Source: SHVO01 sp050250575
Lineage (GTDB): Bacteria > Pseudomonadota > Alphaproteobacteria > Rhodospirillales > Rhodospirillaceae
NCBI GenBank assembly: GCA_050250575.1
Contig: JBFWOJ010000005.1
Coordinates: forward strand, 62,001 to 126,000
Length of the DNA stretch: 64,000 bases
Direction of reading: 5' to 3'
Below, piece by piece: positions 53,506 to 63,165 of the stretch. A model generated the notes under the pieces. It did not search any database and was not told the DNA's origin. It saw nothing but the letters and a program-made list of their open reading frames with translations. A program made the position numbers and the translations under genes. Position 1 is the first letter of the stretch, and each line of letters opens with the position of its first letter.

Positions 53506-54987
53506 ATGACAGCTGTGAGCCGCGCATCATCATCATCGTCCTCGACCGCACGCCGGCCGTGGACAAGACGCCAGGAAAGCGTGCGGGACCATTTCGACAA
53601 GATGGCCGGCAGCATCGACCGGTGGGCCGTCCGCAATCGCGGATTCCATGAGGCGGATCTTTCCTATCTACGTTTCCTGATCCCGGAAAACTGCAGCATC
53701 CTCGACGTCGGATGCGGTCTTGGGGATACTTTAGCCGCCCTGAAGCCAAGCCGAGGCGTCGGCATCGAGATTTCCCCGGTACTCGCCGCGCGTGCCCGCG
53801 AACGTCACCCGGAGCTTGAGATCCATTGCGGCAACGTCGAGGACCCCGAAGACCTCAGCGCGCTGTCCGGACCGTTCGACATCATTCTGCTGTCCGATAC
53901 CATCGGGTTCCTGGACGACTGCGAAGAAACTTTGCGCAACCTGCGTGCCCTCTCCACGCCGCGGACCCGCATCGTCGTGAGTTACCATTCGAGCCTGTGG
54001 GAACCCATCCTGAGGCTGGCCGAAGCGGTGGGTCTGAAGATGCCGTCCGCGCAGCACACCTGGCTGAGCACGAGCGACACGATGAATCTGCTCGACCTCG
54101 CGGGGTGGGAACCGCTGCGGCGTGAATGGCGCCAGCTCGTGCCGCACCGCATGTTCGGGCTGGAGGCTCTGTTCAACCGCTACATAGCGCCGCTGCCGGG
54201 CATCCGCCGGCTCTGCCTGCGAAATTACATCGTCGCCCGGCCGGCCGGGGAAGCTCCCGCGACCTCGCAGCCGTCCTGCACGGTCCTCATCCCTTGTCGC
54301 AACGAGCGCGGCAACATCGAGGAGGCCATCCGCCGGCTTCCCCGTTTTGCCGAACACCTCGAAGTCATCTTTGTCGAAGGTCATAGCCGCGACGGCACGT
54401 ACGAAGAGTGCCTGCGAGTGATGGCAGCCTACCCGGATTTAGACATCAAGGTTGTCCGCCAAACCGGCATCGGCAAAGGCGACGCGGTCCGCACAGGCTT
54501 CGCAATGGCGCAAGGCGAGGTGCTGATGATCCTGGATGCCGACCTCACGGTGCCGCCGGAGGAACTGCCGAAGTTCTACCGTGCGCTCATGTCGGGCAAA
54601 GGCGAGTTCATCAATGGGTCGCGGCTGGTGTATCCAATGGCGGACCGCGCCATGCGATTCCTGAACTGGGGCGCCAACCGTGCGTTCGCGGCGATTTTTT
54701 CCTTCCTGCTCAATCAGCGGTTCACGGACACGCTGTGCGGAACAAAAGTGCTCTGGAAGCGGGATTACCAGAACATCGTCGCCAACCGTTCCTATTTCGG
54801 CGACTTCGATCCTTTCGGCGACTTCGATCTGATCTTCGGTGCCGCCAAGCTCAATCTGAAGATCCTCGAGGTGCCGGTGCGGTATACCGACCGCACTTAC
54901 GGTGAAACCCAGATTTCGCGCTTCAGTCACGGCTGGCTGTTGCTGCGCATGGTGCTGTTCGCCTGGCGGAAGTTCAAGGCGCTGTAG
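53506..54987 (+). CDS. SAM-dependent methyltransferase fused to family 2 glycosyltransferase
   Basis: 493 residues. The N-terminal half is a class I methyltransferase (RDHFDKMAGSIDRW, ILDVGCGLGDTLAAL, GVGIEISPVLAARAR). A GT2 domain begins near residue 260 (CTVLIPCRNERGNIEEAIRR), with GKGDAVRTGF and the metal-binding DADLTVPPEEL, and ends with a dolichol-phosphate-mannose-synthase-like tail (PVRYTDRTYGETQISRF). Such fusions are known and usually modify and transfer a sugar on a lipid carrier. It lies 145 bases after the interrupted membrane transferase gene and likely works with it. Confidence 0.9.
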   Translation: MTAVSRASSSSSSTARRPWTRRQESVRDHFDKMAGSIDRWAVRNRGFHEADLSYLRFLIPENCSILDVGCGLGDTLAALKPSRGVGIEISPVLAARARERHPELEIHCGNVEDPEDLSALSGPFDIILLSDTIGFLDDCEETLRNLRALSTPRTRIVVSYHSSLWEPILRLAEAVGLKMPSAQHTWLSTSDTMNLLDLAGWEPLRREWRQLVPHRMFGLEALFNRYIAPLPGIRRLCLRNYIVARPAGEAPATSQPSCTVLIPCRNERGNIEEAIRRLPRFAEHLEVIFVEGHSRDGTYEECLRVMAAYPDLDIKVVRQTGIGKGDAVRTGFAMAQGEVLMILDADLTVPPEELPKFYRALMSGKGEFINGSRLVYPMADRAMRFLNWGANRAFAAIFSFLLNQRFTDTLCGTKVLWKRDYQNIVANRSYFGDFDPFGDFDLIFGAAKLNLKILEVPVRYTDRTYGETQISRFSHGWLLLRMVLFAWRKFKAL

Positions 54988-54993
54988 ACCGCA

Positions 54994-56355
54994 CTAACGA
55001 CCGGCGCCGAGAATGAGAGCCTCGGGCGCAAGCGCCGCCGGCGTATGCGGGGCGGTCACTTTGTAGTGCTCCGCTTCGTCGTTAAAGGCGAAACCCAGCA
55101 CATATCCGCCGAGGACAAGGTCGTAGACAAATTGACTGCCGATGACGACGGCGGGAACCTCCGGCATCAGGTACATGGTCGCGTGGCCGAGCTTCCAAAG
55201 GCGGCCGTCTTCGTCCCAGCTTTCGCTGTAGACCGCGAGCCAGGTGTCTTCATCGATATAGAGGCGCCGCCTGGGAGCGATGTGGGATTTTCCGTTCGCG
55301 AGCGTGCCTTCTACGACCCAGACCCGGTGCAGTTCGTAGCGCAAAGCATCCGGGTTTGCGTGGTTCGGCCGCAGGACCTCCTTCGACGCCGTCAAATAGA
55401 AGCGATTGTTATTGTACGGAACGTACATCTCCGCCTTGCCGACGACCCTGAAGTCGTAGCGGTCAGGCCCGCCGAAAAAGATGTAGTACTCGTCGAGAGT
55501 CTGAAATCCGGAGGCATCGGGATCGGGCGTATCGTAGGACAGCGAAGGGCCGCGGCGCACGCGCCGTTCTCCCGGCAGGTAGCGCCAGGCAGCAAAGCGG
55601 TCGCGCACGATGTTCAAGGGTTGCCACGCGAGATAACCTTCGCCGTACTTGGCGGCCGGAGCGTCAAGAATGTGAAGGGTCTTGAAGTAGTGCGGTCCGG
55701 ACGTCGCAGGCGTGGCGTTAGGATAATAGTACGGAAAATCGGCGACCTCGCGATAACGCGCGGTGAGATCGATCTGTCCGTTGGCTGAAACGACATAGGT
55801 GCTGAGACGGATTTCGCGCGCCGCGCCCCAAAAAGCGAGCAAATGGTTCCAGACGATCTCATGTCCGTTCTTGGGCACGGGAAACGGGATACCGGCCGCC
55901 GCGTTTTCAACGCCACTCGCGATTCCCTCCGCCGCGGGCCGCGCCCGCGTCGCATTGCGGAAAATATTGTCGTAGACATACTGGGGCGCCGCCGCGGACC
56001 GCCGCGAGGGATAAACGTCCATGCGATAGGTCGGGAACTTCGCGAACAACGCTTTCACGCCTTCGGGCAGACGCGCCGCGTGTTCGCCCACGTTTGCGGC
56101 GGTGATGCTGAACAGCGGCTTGTCGGCGGCGAACGGGTCCGCCCGCTTATCGCCCTGGCTATACCCTGGATCGGCTGTCGTATAGCCGCCGGTCCACTCC
56201 GGGATCGTGCCCGCGGTGTTCCCCGCCCGCTCGGCTCCCACGGGCGTGAGACTCGCCTTCAAGGCCTCCGCTTCGACCGCAGTGGCGGCGCCAAAGCTGC
56301 TGTCGGGCGCTGCCAGCAGAGCAAAAACCAACCAAAACAGGCCGTTCCGGACCAT
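54994..56355 (-). CDS. DUF1329 outer-membrane-associated lipoprotein-like protein
   Basis: 453 residues. ATG 56355 has GAGGGAGCGGGA upstream and starts a signal peptide (MVRNGLFWLVFALLAAPDSSFG); an in-frame ATG 18 bases earlier is possible. The DUF1329 pattern is visible: LTPVGAERAGNTAGTIPEWTGG, KPLFSITAANVGEHA, and the long middle with FPYYYPNATPATSGPHYFKT. In proteobacteria the family is paired with DUF1302 and linked to hydrophobic-substrate transport at the outer membrane. Divergent from the DUF1302 gene, with 73 bases between. Its end is seven bases from the methyltransferase-GT gene in convergent orientation. Confidence 0.9.
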   Translation of the reverse strand: MVRNGLFWLVFALLAAPDSSFGAATAVEAEALKASLTPVGAERAGNTAGTIPEWTGGYTTADPGYSQGDKRADPFAADKPLFSITAANVGEHAARLPEGVKALFAKFPTYRMDVYPSRRSAAAPQYVYDNIFRNATRARPAAEGIASGVENAAAGIPFPVPKNGHEIVWNHLLAFWGAAREIRLSTYVVSANGQIDLTARYREVADFPYYYPNATPATSGPHYFKTLHILDAPAAKYGEGYLAWQPLNIVRDRFAAWRYLPGERRVRRGPSLSYDTPDPDASGFQTLDEYYIFFGGPDRYDFRVVGKAEMYVPYNNNRFYLTASKEVLRPNHANPDALRYELHRVWVVEGTLANGKSHIAPRRRLYIDEDTWLAVYSESWDEDGRLWKLGHATMYLMPEVPAVVIGSQFVYDLVLGGYVLGFAFNDEAEHYKVTAPHTPAALAPEALILGAGR

Positions 56356-56428
56356 TCCCGCTCCCTCCGCCATGACCGGCGGATAGGGAGCATGATAAGG
56401 TGGCCCAGGGCGTTCAACCAGACCATAG

Positions 56429-58159
56429 ATGTTCGAGAAGCATAGGATCGCGGGGGCGATGCGCGGCGGGGGCTTGGCCAAAAGGTCCGCGCCTTTTTTC
56501 TTCATTGCCGTCTTTGGTGCGACGGCCACCGAAGCGGCGGAGCTTCTGAGCAGCGGCGACACCGTCATCCGCTGGGACAACACGCTCAAATACAGCGCCG
56601 CCTACCGCCTCGAGCCGGCGGACCGGGCCCTCATCCAAGGCCCGAACGCCGACGACGGCGACCGCAACTTCCACGTCGGAGTCATCTCCAACCGCTTCGA
56701 TATCCTTTCGGAGTTCGACGCAACCTTCGGCAACTGGGGTGCGTCGGTCAGCGCCGCAGCCTGGTACGACACGATCTACGACGGTGCACCCGACCTGGAC
56801 ACGTCCCCCCAGCGCGCGATCTATCCGGTGCGCGATCACTTCTCGTCCGATGTCGAAGAACTGCACGGCCGCTATGCCGAGCTGTTGAATGCTTTCGTGG
56901 CCGGGCGAGAAACCATCGGCGACATGACCGTGTCCGTTCGCGCCGGGCGACATACGATGCTGTGGGGAGAAAGCCTGTTCTTCGCCGGCAATGGAATCGC
57001 GGCGGGCCAGAGTCCCATCGACACGATCAAAGCCCTGAGCGTCCCCCTCTCCCGCGCCAAGGAGGTCTTCATGCCGGTGGCGCAAATCTCGCTGAGCGCC
57101 CAGCCCCGTCCCGACATGGTCATCAACGCCTATTATCAGTTGGAGTGGCGCAAGAGCCGGCTGCCGGGCGTCGGCAGCTATTTCAGCGCCGCGGACTTCG
57201 TCGACGCCGGCGGCTACCGGCTTTACGTGGGGCGCAATCAATACCTCGGGCGCGGCCGCAGTCCCAACGCGCGCGATGGCGGACAATTCGGCCTTGGCCT
57301 TCGTTTCATCCAGAACGACTACGACATCGGATTGTACGCGCTGCGCTATCACGCGAAGGAACCGCAGCTGTATATGCGGCCCTATCCCAGGATGCCTGCC
57401 GCGACCGGCACCGAGCGGTCGGCGGAAATACCCCGCGAGCGCCCCGCCGCGTACGGATCGGCGCCCGGTGTCTATGCGGGCCCTTCCAACCCTTTTTCGA
57501 GCGATCCGATCTACGACTTCGGCGCCGAGACGGGTGAAGTGGGCGAGTATTTCTTTGTCTATCCCGAGAACATCGAAATTTATGGCGCAAGCTTCAGCGG
57601 ATACTTGGGCGAGAGCAATGTCGCCGCCGAAGTCTCGACCCGCCGCCGGATGCCGCTGGCGAGCCAAGCGTTGCTCGTCACGGGCGCGATGCCGGCCGAC
57701 GGCCACAGGAACGCGCTCTACGCCTTAGGCGACACGCTCCATGGCCAAGCATCAATCATCAGCGCCATTGCGCCGAACGACGGGTGGGACAGCGCGTCCT
57801 TCAGCGTGGAGATCGCCGCGAACCACCGGCTTAGGATCACCCGCAACGCCGGGGCCTTCGACGATAGCCGCACGCGATCTTACGTCGGCGTGCGCGCGCT
57901 GTTCGAACCGGTTTATTTCGCGGTATTGCCGGGCATGGACCTCTCGATCCCCGTCAGCATAGGTTACGGCCTCGCCGGACGGTCGAGCATCGATTCCGGA
58001 CAGAACGCGAAGGCAGGAAGTTTCGAACTTGGTCTCTCGGCCACCTATCGCGCGGTCTGGCGCGGCAGCTTGACCCTGACTCGCTTCATCGGCGATCCGA
58101 CGCGCCAGGCGTTCGCAGACCGCCACTTCGTCTCGCTCAGCATTCAAACGACGTTCTAG
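56429..58159 (+). CDS. DUF1302 outer-membrane barrel-like protein
   Basis: 576 residues. The N-terminus has a signal-like segment (APFFFIAVFGATATEAA) and the rest is strand-rich, ending in HFVSLSIQTTF as expected for an outer-membrane protein. Family hallmarks are SGDTVIRWDNTLKYSAAYR, RFDILSEFDATFGNWG and RHTMLWGESLFFAGNGIAAGQ. With its divergent DUF1329 partner it probably forms a hydrophobic-compound uptake or export pair. The substrate is unknown. One base separates its stop from the nitroreductase end. Confidence 0.88.
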   Translation: MFEKHRIAGAMRGGGLAKRSAPFFFIAVFGATATEAAELLSSGDTVIRWDNTLKYSAAYRLEPADRALIQGPNADDGDRNFHVGVISNRFDILSEFDATFGNWGASVSAAAWYDTIYDGAPDLDTSPQRAIYPVRDHFSSDVEELHGRYAELLNAFVAGRETIGDMTVSVRAGRHTMLWGESLFFAGNGIAAGQSPIDTIKALSVPLSRAKEVFMPVAQISLSAQPRPDMVINAYYQLEWRKSRLPGVGSYFSAADFVDAGGYRLYVGRNQYLGRGRSPNARDGGQFGLGLRFIQNDYDIGLYALRYHAKEPQLYMRPYPRMPAATGTERSAEIPRERPAAYGSAPGVYAGPSNPFSSDPIYDFGAETGEVGEYFFVYPENIEIYGASFSGYLGESNVAAEVSTRRRMPLASQALLVTGAMPADGHRNALYALGDTLHGQASIISAIAPNDGWDSASFSVEIAANHRLRITRNAGAFDDSRTRSYVGVRALFEPVYFAVLPGMDLSIPVSIGYGLAGRSSIDSGQNAKAGSFELGLSATYRAVWRGSLTLTRFIGDPTRQAFADRHFVSLSIQTTF

Positions 58160-58160
58160 A

Positions 58161-58712
58161 TCAAAGTCGGATCACGCAACCGTCGAGCTTCGACTCGCGC
58201 GGCACGCCCGGCGTTTGCGCCGTGCCGAGATAAAGGAACCCGATTACATGGTCTTCGGGTGCGAGGCCGATAGTCTTTTTGACTTCCGGATCGTAAGCCG
58301 CCTGCCCCGTCTTCCACATCGTGCCGAGTCCGAGAGCGTGCGCCGCAAGGATCATGTTCTCCATCGCCGCGCCGACCGCGACGATCCGCTCAATCTCAGG
58401 AATCTTGCCTGGAGGCGCGGTGTGCACCGCAACTGCGACGATCGTGGGTGCGCGCAGAGCTTTGAGGCCTTCCTTCTGAGCGTCCTCATCGGACACCTCC
58501 GGCGACAGCCGCTTGCGCATCGCGCTCATCGCATCTGCCAGGATCTTGCGCTTCTCGCCCTCCAGGATGACAAAGCGCCACGGCGACAGCCGCCCGTGAT
58601 CGGGCGCGCGGATGCCGGCCTTGAGGATGGTGTCGAGCTGCGCGCGGGTCGGCCCCGGTTCGGCGAGTTTGATGGCCGAGGCCCGGCTGTTGATGGCGGT
58701 AAGAACGTCCAT
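58161..58712 (-). CDS. Nitroreductase-family FMN oxidoreductase (YdjA-like)
   Basis: 183-residue single-domain nitroreductase. The N-terminal FMN-phosphate loop NSRASAIKLAEPGP and DHGRLSPWRFVILEGEKR are typical of the small YdjA group. Helical MENMILAAHALGLGTMWKTG and the closing GFLYLGTAQ complete the fold. The active site reduces nitro or quinone substrates with NAD(P)H. It is monocistronic on the minus strand. No partner gene explains its role. Confidence 0.93.
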   Translation of the reverse strand: MDVLTAINSRASAIKLAEPGPTRAQLDTILKAGIRAPDHGRLSPWRFVILEGEKRKILADAMSAMRKRLSPEVSDEDAQKEGLKALRAPTIVAVAVHTAPPGKIPEIERIVAVGAAMENMILAAHALGLGTMWKTGQAAYDPEVKKTIGLAPEDHVIGFLYLGTAQTPGVPRESKLDGCVIRL

Positions 58713-58747
58713 GGCGGTCAGTTATATAGGAGCCGCCGGGCAAAAAA

Positions 58748-58767
58748 AGACCCGCCGAAGCGGGTCT
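58748..58767 (-). terminator. Rho-independent terminator of the DUF1592 operon
   Basis: AGACCCGC-CGAA-GCGGGTCT (58748-58767) is a perfect 8-base-pair hairpin with a tetraloop. On the minus strand it is followed by a run of seven U (bases 58747-58741), 20 bases past the stop at 58787. This is a textbook intrinsic terminator for the minus-strand operon. Confidence 0.85.
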
Positions 58768-58786
58768 GTTTTGGGACGATGAAGAC

Positions 58787-60142
58787 CTATGGGGGCATGG
58801 CCGCCCAGTAGAGCGCCGCGACGGCATTATACTGCGTGCCGATATCGACAACGCGGTCCGTCCGCTCGGTGAGGCTGATGAAGTTGTGCCAATCGTCCTC
58901 GGCCATGACATCGCCGGGCTTTTTGTCGCCGTCGTAGGTCCATAGCGCATATCCGATATAGGCCCACTGTTTCTTACCATCGGCGCGCGTATAGACGCTC
59001 CAATCTCCCTGCGCCACGGCATCATCAGGCGCGAGGAAGGGGTGCCACTTGTCGCACTCCTTCGCGCAGCGCGGGTCGGTTCCCAAATCACGCCCGACAG
59101 CGGCGCGGATGAGGACACCACGGCGCTGGCCATGTCCGCTTCCTGACTGGAAGATGTACGAATCACGCCGGTAGAGCGTTTTGCCTTCTTTATTGGCAAG
59201 CACGCGTCCGAGCCTATGGCTCTCCTGAAACGTCACGCCGTCGGGCATGAAATTGCGCGCCACGTAGGCGGCATGCCAGTTCGGGTGCGCTCCGACGCCA
59301 TTGGCGTCACCTGCGGCGAGATCGCCGGTAAAGGTGTACAGGCCAAGGCCTTTGTAGGTCCACTGCCGCTGGCCGTCGGGGCGATCGATCGGAACGAATT
59401 CGCCCTTGGCGGTGGCAAGCTGTGCAGCGGGCATAGGTCTCCATGGACAAGGCCACTTGCAGACCGCAGCCTCCTTCCCCGGTTCGCCATTGAAGACGTA
59501 GAGCGTCCAATTGCGATCATTCAGGAGTGCGAGGCCGCCGGCGTCCTGCACGTCGCGTACGCCGAAGTCGGCCGGAATCCCTTCCAAGGCAGTGGGGTAG
59601 TGATGCGCGGCTTTCCAATCCGGCGGCAGCGGCACGTCGTCGGGAATTTTCGCGAGGCGCGAGCCACGCTCGCCGATGTCGGGTCCGCGCCCGAAACGCT
59701 TCGGACTATTGCCTCCGACGGACCCCGGATCGACGTCTTTGACGTAGGTGTAGAGCGGCTTGCCGCGCAACGCCCATTGTTTCGATCCATCCTGGCGCGT
59801 GACAATGGTCCATTGTCCGACGGGTACCGCACCGGCAGGCGCGACCGCCGGAACCCACTCTTTCGCACAATCCCCCACGCACGCGGACTTGCCCGGCGCA
59901 TCCTTCGCGTAGGTGTATAGCGTCATCCCACGGGCGTCGGCGTAGACGGTGGGGCCTCGGCCCGAGAGCGAGGCGCTCTCCTGATCCATGCCGTAGCCGG
60001 CAAACTTGCCGGTCGATTGGATCGTGATCCCCCGGGGCGTGGAAAGAGGCGCAAACTCCTCCAGACTCACAGGTCGTTGAGAGCTGGATGCCGCCGCGAC
60101 GACGCCGGCCGCGGCGACTACGCCGAGGAAACGGTATCTCAT
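58787..60142 (-). CDS. Secreted protein with three PF03640-type repeats
   Basis: 451 residues with a short Sec signal (MRYRFLGVVAAAGVVAAAS). Three repeats follow, each with a TLYTY- or LYVF-type strand, a CxxxC pair and a closing W: SACVGDCAKEW, AAVCKWPCPWRP and DPRCAKECDKWHP. This matches the lipoprotein_15 (PF03640) secreted repeat of unknown function. No lipobox is seen. It is the last gene of a four-gene minus-strand operon; its ATG is one base past the DUF1552 stop. Probably periplasmic or surface, with a binding role. Confidence 0.82.
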   Translation of the reverse strand: MRYRFLGVVAAAGVVAAASSSQRPVSLEEFAPLSTPRGITIQSTGKFAGYGMDQESASLSGRGPTVYADARGMTLYTYAKDAPGKSACVGDCAKEWVPAVAPAGAVPVGQWTIVTRQDGSKQWALRGKPLYTYVKDVDPGSVGGNSPKRFGRGPDIGERGSRLAKIPDDVPLPPDWKAAHHYPTALEGIPADFGVRDVQDAGGLALLNDRNWTLYVFNGEPGKEAAVCKWPCPWRPMPAAQLATAKGEFVPIDRPDGQRQWTYKGLGLYTFTGDLAAGDANGVGAHPNWHAAYVARNFMPDGVTFQESHRLGRVLANKEGKTLYRRDSYIFQSGSGHGQRRGVLIRAAVGRDLGTDPRCAKECDKWHPFLAPDDAVAQGDWSVYTRADGKKQWAYIGYALWTYDGDKKPGDVMAEDDWHNFISLTERTDRVVDIGTQYNAVAALYWAAMPP

Positions 60143-60143
60143 C

Positions 60144-61463
60144 CTACACCATGATTTCCGTAATGGTCTTCGTCGTGCCGTTGCTGCGTTCGCCCCAGCT
60201 GTTGATCGGAACTCCGAACGCTTGCATGACAGTAAGACTGACGCGCGTGACCGGATCGCCTGACGCGAGCACGTGATAGCCCGTCTTGATGCGGCCGCCG
60301 GCGCTGCCGACGGTGATCACCGGCACTTTCTCGAGACCATGCACGCGCGCATCCGAGTGGTCGGTCTGCCACAGAATCAATGTGCGATCGAGGAGCGAGC
60401 CAGGCCCTTCCTTGACTCCGTCGAGCGTCTTCAGGAAATCGAGGAAGACCATGTTCGCCCAAGTGTTGAATTCGAACACGTCCTTCTGATAGCCCAACCC
60501 CTCGTCGACCGATTCCTCGTGCGTTGCCATATGCCATGTATAAGCGCTGCCGGCCTTCCGCAGGTTCATGGAATCGACCATGACGTTGAACACCTGGGAC
60601 TGGCCGCAGGCGGCGGCATAACCAAGCAGCCCAGCGAACAGTTTCGAATTCTGCGCCGCATCCTCGAGCACAGTACCGGGGGTCGCTTCTTTCGAAGCCT
60701 CCGGTACCCGGCACGACGGCAGAGGCGCCGGCTTCTCGAGCTCGATCGCAAGCTGCTGCTCGATCTGGCGGATCGACGTCAGATATTCGTCAAGGCGCGC
60801 CTTGTCCGCCGAGCCGAGCTCTTTGCGTACTTCGCTCAAATGCTCGGACACGTTGGAGAGAACGCTTTTGCGCGCCATGGCGAGCGGATCCGGCTCGAAG
60901 GTCGCGGCATTCGGGTCCTTGAACTCCGGACCAAAAATGCGGGTATACAATGACGTGGGCGACGGCTCCGAAGGATTGAGCGAGGTGCCGCTGCGCTGGC
61001 TGTAGCTCCTGCGCGCCCCGCTGAGATTGACCTCGAGCGAGCGAAACCGCCGCCGCGAGCCAATCTTGTTCGCGATCATCGCATCGACACTGGGGCCGCC
61101 TTCGGTGCCGAACGGAATGGCGCCCGTGGTGGCGATCTGCGAAGTCGTGGTGTGAGTCTGCAGCGGACGGCCTTCGATGAAGTACTTCATTCCGCTGTAG
61201 ATATTCATCTTCTCGCGGTATGGATCGAGGAGCTTCAGCTGAATGTTGTTCTCGTAGCCGTGTCCGACGACCTTCGGTTCCCACATGCCGGGGTTAAGGC
61301 CGAGGTGCTGGAACCAGGTTCCGAAAACCGGCGGCAAGGCCTGACCGGTGTCAGCCCAGGCCGTTCCATTCGTGTTGAGGAAACAATCCAGAACGGGAAG
61401 CCCGACGGTGACGACGCCGCCGCCCATCAGTCCGCGAAGAACGGTTCTACGATTGGTTTTCAT
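60144..61463 (-). CDS. DUF1552 protein, Tat-exported
   Basis: 439 residues. Twin-arginine signal NRRTVLRGLMGGGVVTVGLP. Family features include GTWFQHLGLNPGMWEP, TTTSQIATTGAIPFGTEGGP and the long helical EYLTSIRQIEQQLAIELEKP. DUF1552 normally stands next to DUF1592/1588 heme proteins, as here. Its ATG overlaps the upstream stop (ATGA). No catalytic residues are known for the family. Confidence 0.93.
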   Translation of the reverse strand: MKTNRRTVLRGLMGGGVVTVGLPVLDCFLNTNGTAWADTGQALPPVFGTWFQHLGLNPGMWEPKVVGHGYENNIQLKLLDPYREKMNIYSGMKYFIEGRPLQTHTTTSQIATTGAIPFGTEGGPSVDAMIANKIGSRRRFRSLEVNLSGARRSYSQRSGTSLNPSEPSPTSLYTRIFGPEFKDPNAATFEPDPLAMARKSVLSNVSEHLSEVRKELGSADKARLDEYLTSIRQIEQQLAIELEKPAPLPSCRVPEASKEATPGTVLEDAAQNSKLFAGLLGYAAACGQSQVFNVMVDSMNLRKAGSAYTWHMATHEESVDEGLGYQKDVFEFNTWANMVFLDFLKTLDGVKEGPGSLLDRTLILWQTDHSDARVHGLEKVPVITVGSAGGRIKTGYHVLASGDPVTRVSLTVMQAFGVPINSWGERSNGTTKTITEIMV

Positions 61464-63145
61464 CTGGAGCCCTCCACTTGAGAGTCTGGTGCGCGTAGCG
61501 ACGCTTCCTTCTGAGGTTCGGCGAGCGGCGCGGCGCGGTAGAATTCAGGACTGGTGGCGATGCGGCGCATCAGCTCCGGCACCACATATCCATCCTTGGC
61601 GAAGGATTGCTTGAGCGGGCCCACCCAATCCTGCGTCTCGCTGCGGGCCGGCGTGCGCCCGAGCGCATAGGCGGTCATTCGGTCGACGAGGCACGACGTC
61701 GCGGCGGGGTTGGCGTGTACGGCGCGGCCGAGTTCCGCGCCGTTCGTGAATTTCACGCCGTCGAGTTCGCCGGTGGTATCGAGCGCAACACCGTTTTCGG
61801 AGGTGCGGTAGCTCCCACCTCCGTCAAAATTCTCGAGCGCGAGCCCCATAGGATCGGTGATCTTGTGGCAGCCGACGCACACAGGGTTTGTGGCGTGCGC
61901 CTGCAGGCGTTCACGCGCCGTCTTGTAGACCGGATTGGATGTGTCCTGCACAATCGTGAAGTTCACGTCGCCCGGCGGCGCCGGAACCTTCTGGCACAGG
62001 AAGATCTCGCGCAGCGCCTTGCCGCGCAGCGTCGGCGAGCTGCGGCCGGGGTGCGAATGCAAGGTGACGAACGCGACTTGCATCAGGACGCCGCCGCGCG
62101 GGTCATCCGCGGCAAATTCATAGGGAAGCCACTTCTCCGGCGCGCCGTTCGGAATGCGCACCGCCAGCGGCACCTGATAGATCGCCGCGAGTGCACGAGT
62201 AAGGTGGGTCTTCTTCACGGTAAAGATATCGCGGTAGTCGCCGCGCGCGTGGAGGGTGACGTCGACGATGGTGCGAAGGGTCTGCTCTCTCGCGTCCTCG
62301 GCCACCGAGGCCGAGAACTTGGGGTAGATCGCAACGTCTTTTGTAAGGGTCGCGAGGTCCTCGAAGTGCAGCATGTCGGAGAAGAAGGCCCGGACGCCGC
62401 TCTCAAGGCGCGGCGAGGCGACCATCCGCTCCACCTGCCGCGCAAGGCCGTCGGCCGTATCCAATTCGCCGGAGCGCGCAGCCGTCAGGAGCGCACGGTC
62501 GGGACCTGAATTCCACAGGAAGAAACTGAGGCGCGACGCCTTGGAATAAGCGTCCAAGCGCAGCTCACCGCGAAGGGCGGGATCACGCTCGAAGGTCTCG
62601 CGGCGGAAGAGGAACTGCGGCTCCGACAGCATAGCTGCCAAGGAAAGCCCAAGGCCCTGGTAGAAGTCCTTGAGGCCGACAGTCGCCTCGCGCGCCGAGC
62701 GGACATGGACGCGAAGTTCGCGGTCGCTTAGGGGGCGACGGAACAGGAGCTCGCCCACGGTCGTCAGGAATTGCGCAGCGCAGGCATCGTCGGGAGCCGC
62801 CTCCGTCTTGGGTTTGCAGGGCACCATCAGTTCGCGGCGCTGCTCGTCCATGACCTGCGCGGCAATAGAACGGGCAATGACGTCGTACTGCTCCATGCCG
62901 GAGGGCGAAATATTCGCCTGGCTGGCGCCGACCTCCAGCAGACCGTCGATGCGGAAGCCTGGATCGAAACGACCCCCGATCTTGATGGCCGGGCCAAAGA
63001 TGTCGGCAATCGTTGCCGCGTATTGCTCCGGCGTCAGACGACGCGCCGGGGTCTCACGGTCCGTTGAGGGCGCGGCGGCCTGTGACGCCGAAAGCCCCAG
63101 AGCCAGCGCCGCCAGGGAACCCAATAAAAATTGACGCAATCTCAT
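61460..63145 (-). CDS. DUF1587/1592/1588/1585-type single-heme secreted protein
   Basis: 561 residues from ATG 63145, with a Sec signal (MRLRQFLLGSLAALALGLSASQAAA). The planctomycete-type cytochrome domain series follows: RRLTPEQYAATIADIFGP, LLFRRPLSDRE, LRLDAYSKASRLSFFLWNSGPD, and FVTLHSHPGRSSPTLRGKALRE. The single heme site CVGCH lies in PVCVGCHKITDPMGLALENFD. The family is abundant in planctomycetes and found sporadically in proteobacteria. Followed directly by DUF1552. Likely redox or polymer-related; the substrate is unknown. Confidence 0.92.
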   Translation of the reverse strand: MRLRQFLLGSLAALALGLSASQAAAPSTDRETPARRLTPEQYAATIADIFGPAIKIGGRFDPGFRIDGLLEVGASQANISPSGMEQYDVIARSIAAQVMDEQRRELMVPCKPKTEAAPDDACAAQFLTTVGELLFRRPLSDRELRVHVRSAREATVGLKDFYQGLGLSLAAMLSEPQFLFRRETFERDPALRGELRLDAYSKASRLSFFLWNSGPDRALLTAARSGELDTADGLARQVERMVASPRLESGVRAFFSDMLHFEDLATLTKDVAIYPKFSASVAEDAREQTLRTIVDVTLHARGDYRDIFTVKKTHLTRALAAIYQVPLAVRIPNGAPEKWLPYEFAADDPRGGVLMQVAFVTLHSHPGRSSPTLRGKALREIFLCQKVPAPPGDVNFTIVQDTSNPVYKTARERLQAHATNPVCVGCHKITDPMGLALENFDGGGSYRTSENGVALDTTGELDGVKFTNGAELGRAVHANPAATSCLVDRMTAYALGRTPARSETQDWVGPLKQSFAKDGYVVPELMRRIATSPEFYRAAPLAEPQKEASLRAPDSQVEGSR

Positions 63146-63165
63146 ACTGTAAGAACCTTTACGTC

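Noticed and set aside
56414..57706. 430-codon minus-strand open frame inside the DUF1302 gene
   Set aside because: The plus strand has clear DUF1302 motifs.
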